DNA of 64,000 nucleotides. Origin: CAZOOK01 sp964581385 (GTDB taxonomy: Bacteria > Pseudomonadota > Gammaproteobacteria > Nevskiales > Nevskiaceae). Of this stretch, positions 63,886 through 64,000 are shown one piece after another. The stretch spans positions 62,001 through 126,000 of the forward strand of contig CAZOOK010000003.1 of assembly GCA_964581385.1 (NCBI GenBank). Reading direction: 5' to 3'. Positions within the stretch are counted from its first letter, which is position 1; every line of letters starts with the position of its first letter. Position numbers and translations under genes: made by a program. Under the pieces are notes generated by a model. It was not told the origin of the DNA and searched no databases. It saw only the letters and a list, made by a program, of their open reading frames with translations.

Positions 63886-64000
63886 ATGAGCCCGAACACG
63901 GATACCCCGAAGTGGCGCGACCATTTGTTTGTCGCTTTCCAGAAAATCCTGCCCACACGACTGCTGTCATCGTTGATGTTCCATATCGCGCAATCGCGCA
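63886..64000 (+). CDS. psd: Phosphatidylserine decarboxylase, N-terminal fragment (cut by window edge)
   Basis: Only 38 codons are present. WRDHLFVAFQKILPTRLLSS followed by LMFHIAQSR matches the N-terminus of bacterial Psd (LQYILPKxxLSRLxxxLARSR). Psd makes phosphatidylethanolamine at the inner membrane. I start at 63886; an in-frame ATG at 63793 would add 31 codons but lacks conservation. The rest lies beyond the window. Confidence 0.7.
   Translation, partial: MSPNTDTPKWRDHLFVAFQKILPTRLLSSLMFHIAQSR

Noticed and set aside
1..64000. CRISPR array, prophage or complete insertion sequence
   Set aside because: No regularly spaced repeats, integrase, or intact transposase was seen; only a possible transposase scrap near 13.3 kb.

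Overview
The window looks like a chromosomal segment of a GC-rich gammaproteobacterium. The supporting evidence is the conserved block tig-clpP-clpX-lon-hupB-(tRNA-Val, tRNA-Asp)-ppiD, a SUF operon led by an Rrf2 regulator, type IV pilus minor-pilin genes, and steroid-catabolism genes. A steroid-degrading lineage such as Steroidobacterales/Nevskiales would fit, but that placement is inference.

Layout. 1-8.5 kb (minus strand): protein quality control (trigger factor, ClpP, ClpX, Lon), HU, the start of PpiD and three tRNAs, with an MFS transporter gene inserted between clpX and lon. 8.5-13 kb: a heme/cobalamin-type ABC importer pair, a FabR-like TetR regulator and RecJ. 13-17.3 kb: a repeat-bearing gap with a possible IS remnant, a secreted alpha/beta hydrolase, a thioesterase and a glutamate-synthase-like flavoprotein. 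17.4-22.6 kb: sufR-sufB-sufC-sufD-sufS. 22.8-27.8 kb: pilV-pilW-pilX-pilY1-pilE. 27.9-34.5 kb: a probable zinc-acquisition locus (MerC-like protein, two related small His/Cys exported proteins flanking a TonB-dependent receptor, an outer-membrane barrel, ZnuA- and ZnuB-like proteins, no ZnuC). 34.5-41.4 kb: a quinone oxidoreductase, a cytochrome P450, a ~1 kb gap that may hold a decayed gene, and two tandem secreted type-B carboxylesterases. 41.8-47.5 kb: a glycosyltransferase, a delta5-3-ketosteroid isomerase with all three catalytic residues, an atypical SDR, a DUF815 ATPase, YaeQ, a ferritin-like protein and a GST-like protein.

47.5-63.0 kb is the centrepiece: sixteen minus-strand genes, many with 4-base ATGA overlaps, that read as a steroid catabolic operon. 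It opens with an HsaC-type extradiol dioxygenase (A/B-ring catechol cleavage). It continues with the C/D-ring (HIP-CoA) module: IpdA, IpdB, a DUF35/Ltp-type thiolase pair, IpdC, EchA20, FadE31/FadE32-like dehydrogenases, FadA6, an SDR, IpdE2, IpdE1, IpdF, a MaoC hydratase and a second thiolase. The order closely parallels the mycobacterial KstR2 gene set. The window ends with a small Lys-rich protein and the first codons of psd (phosphatidylserine decarboxylase). The ketosteroid isomerase, the P450 and the secreted esterases nearby could supply upstream steps, but that link is inference.
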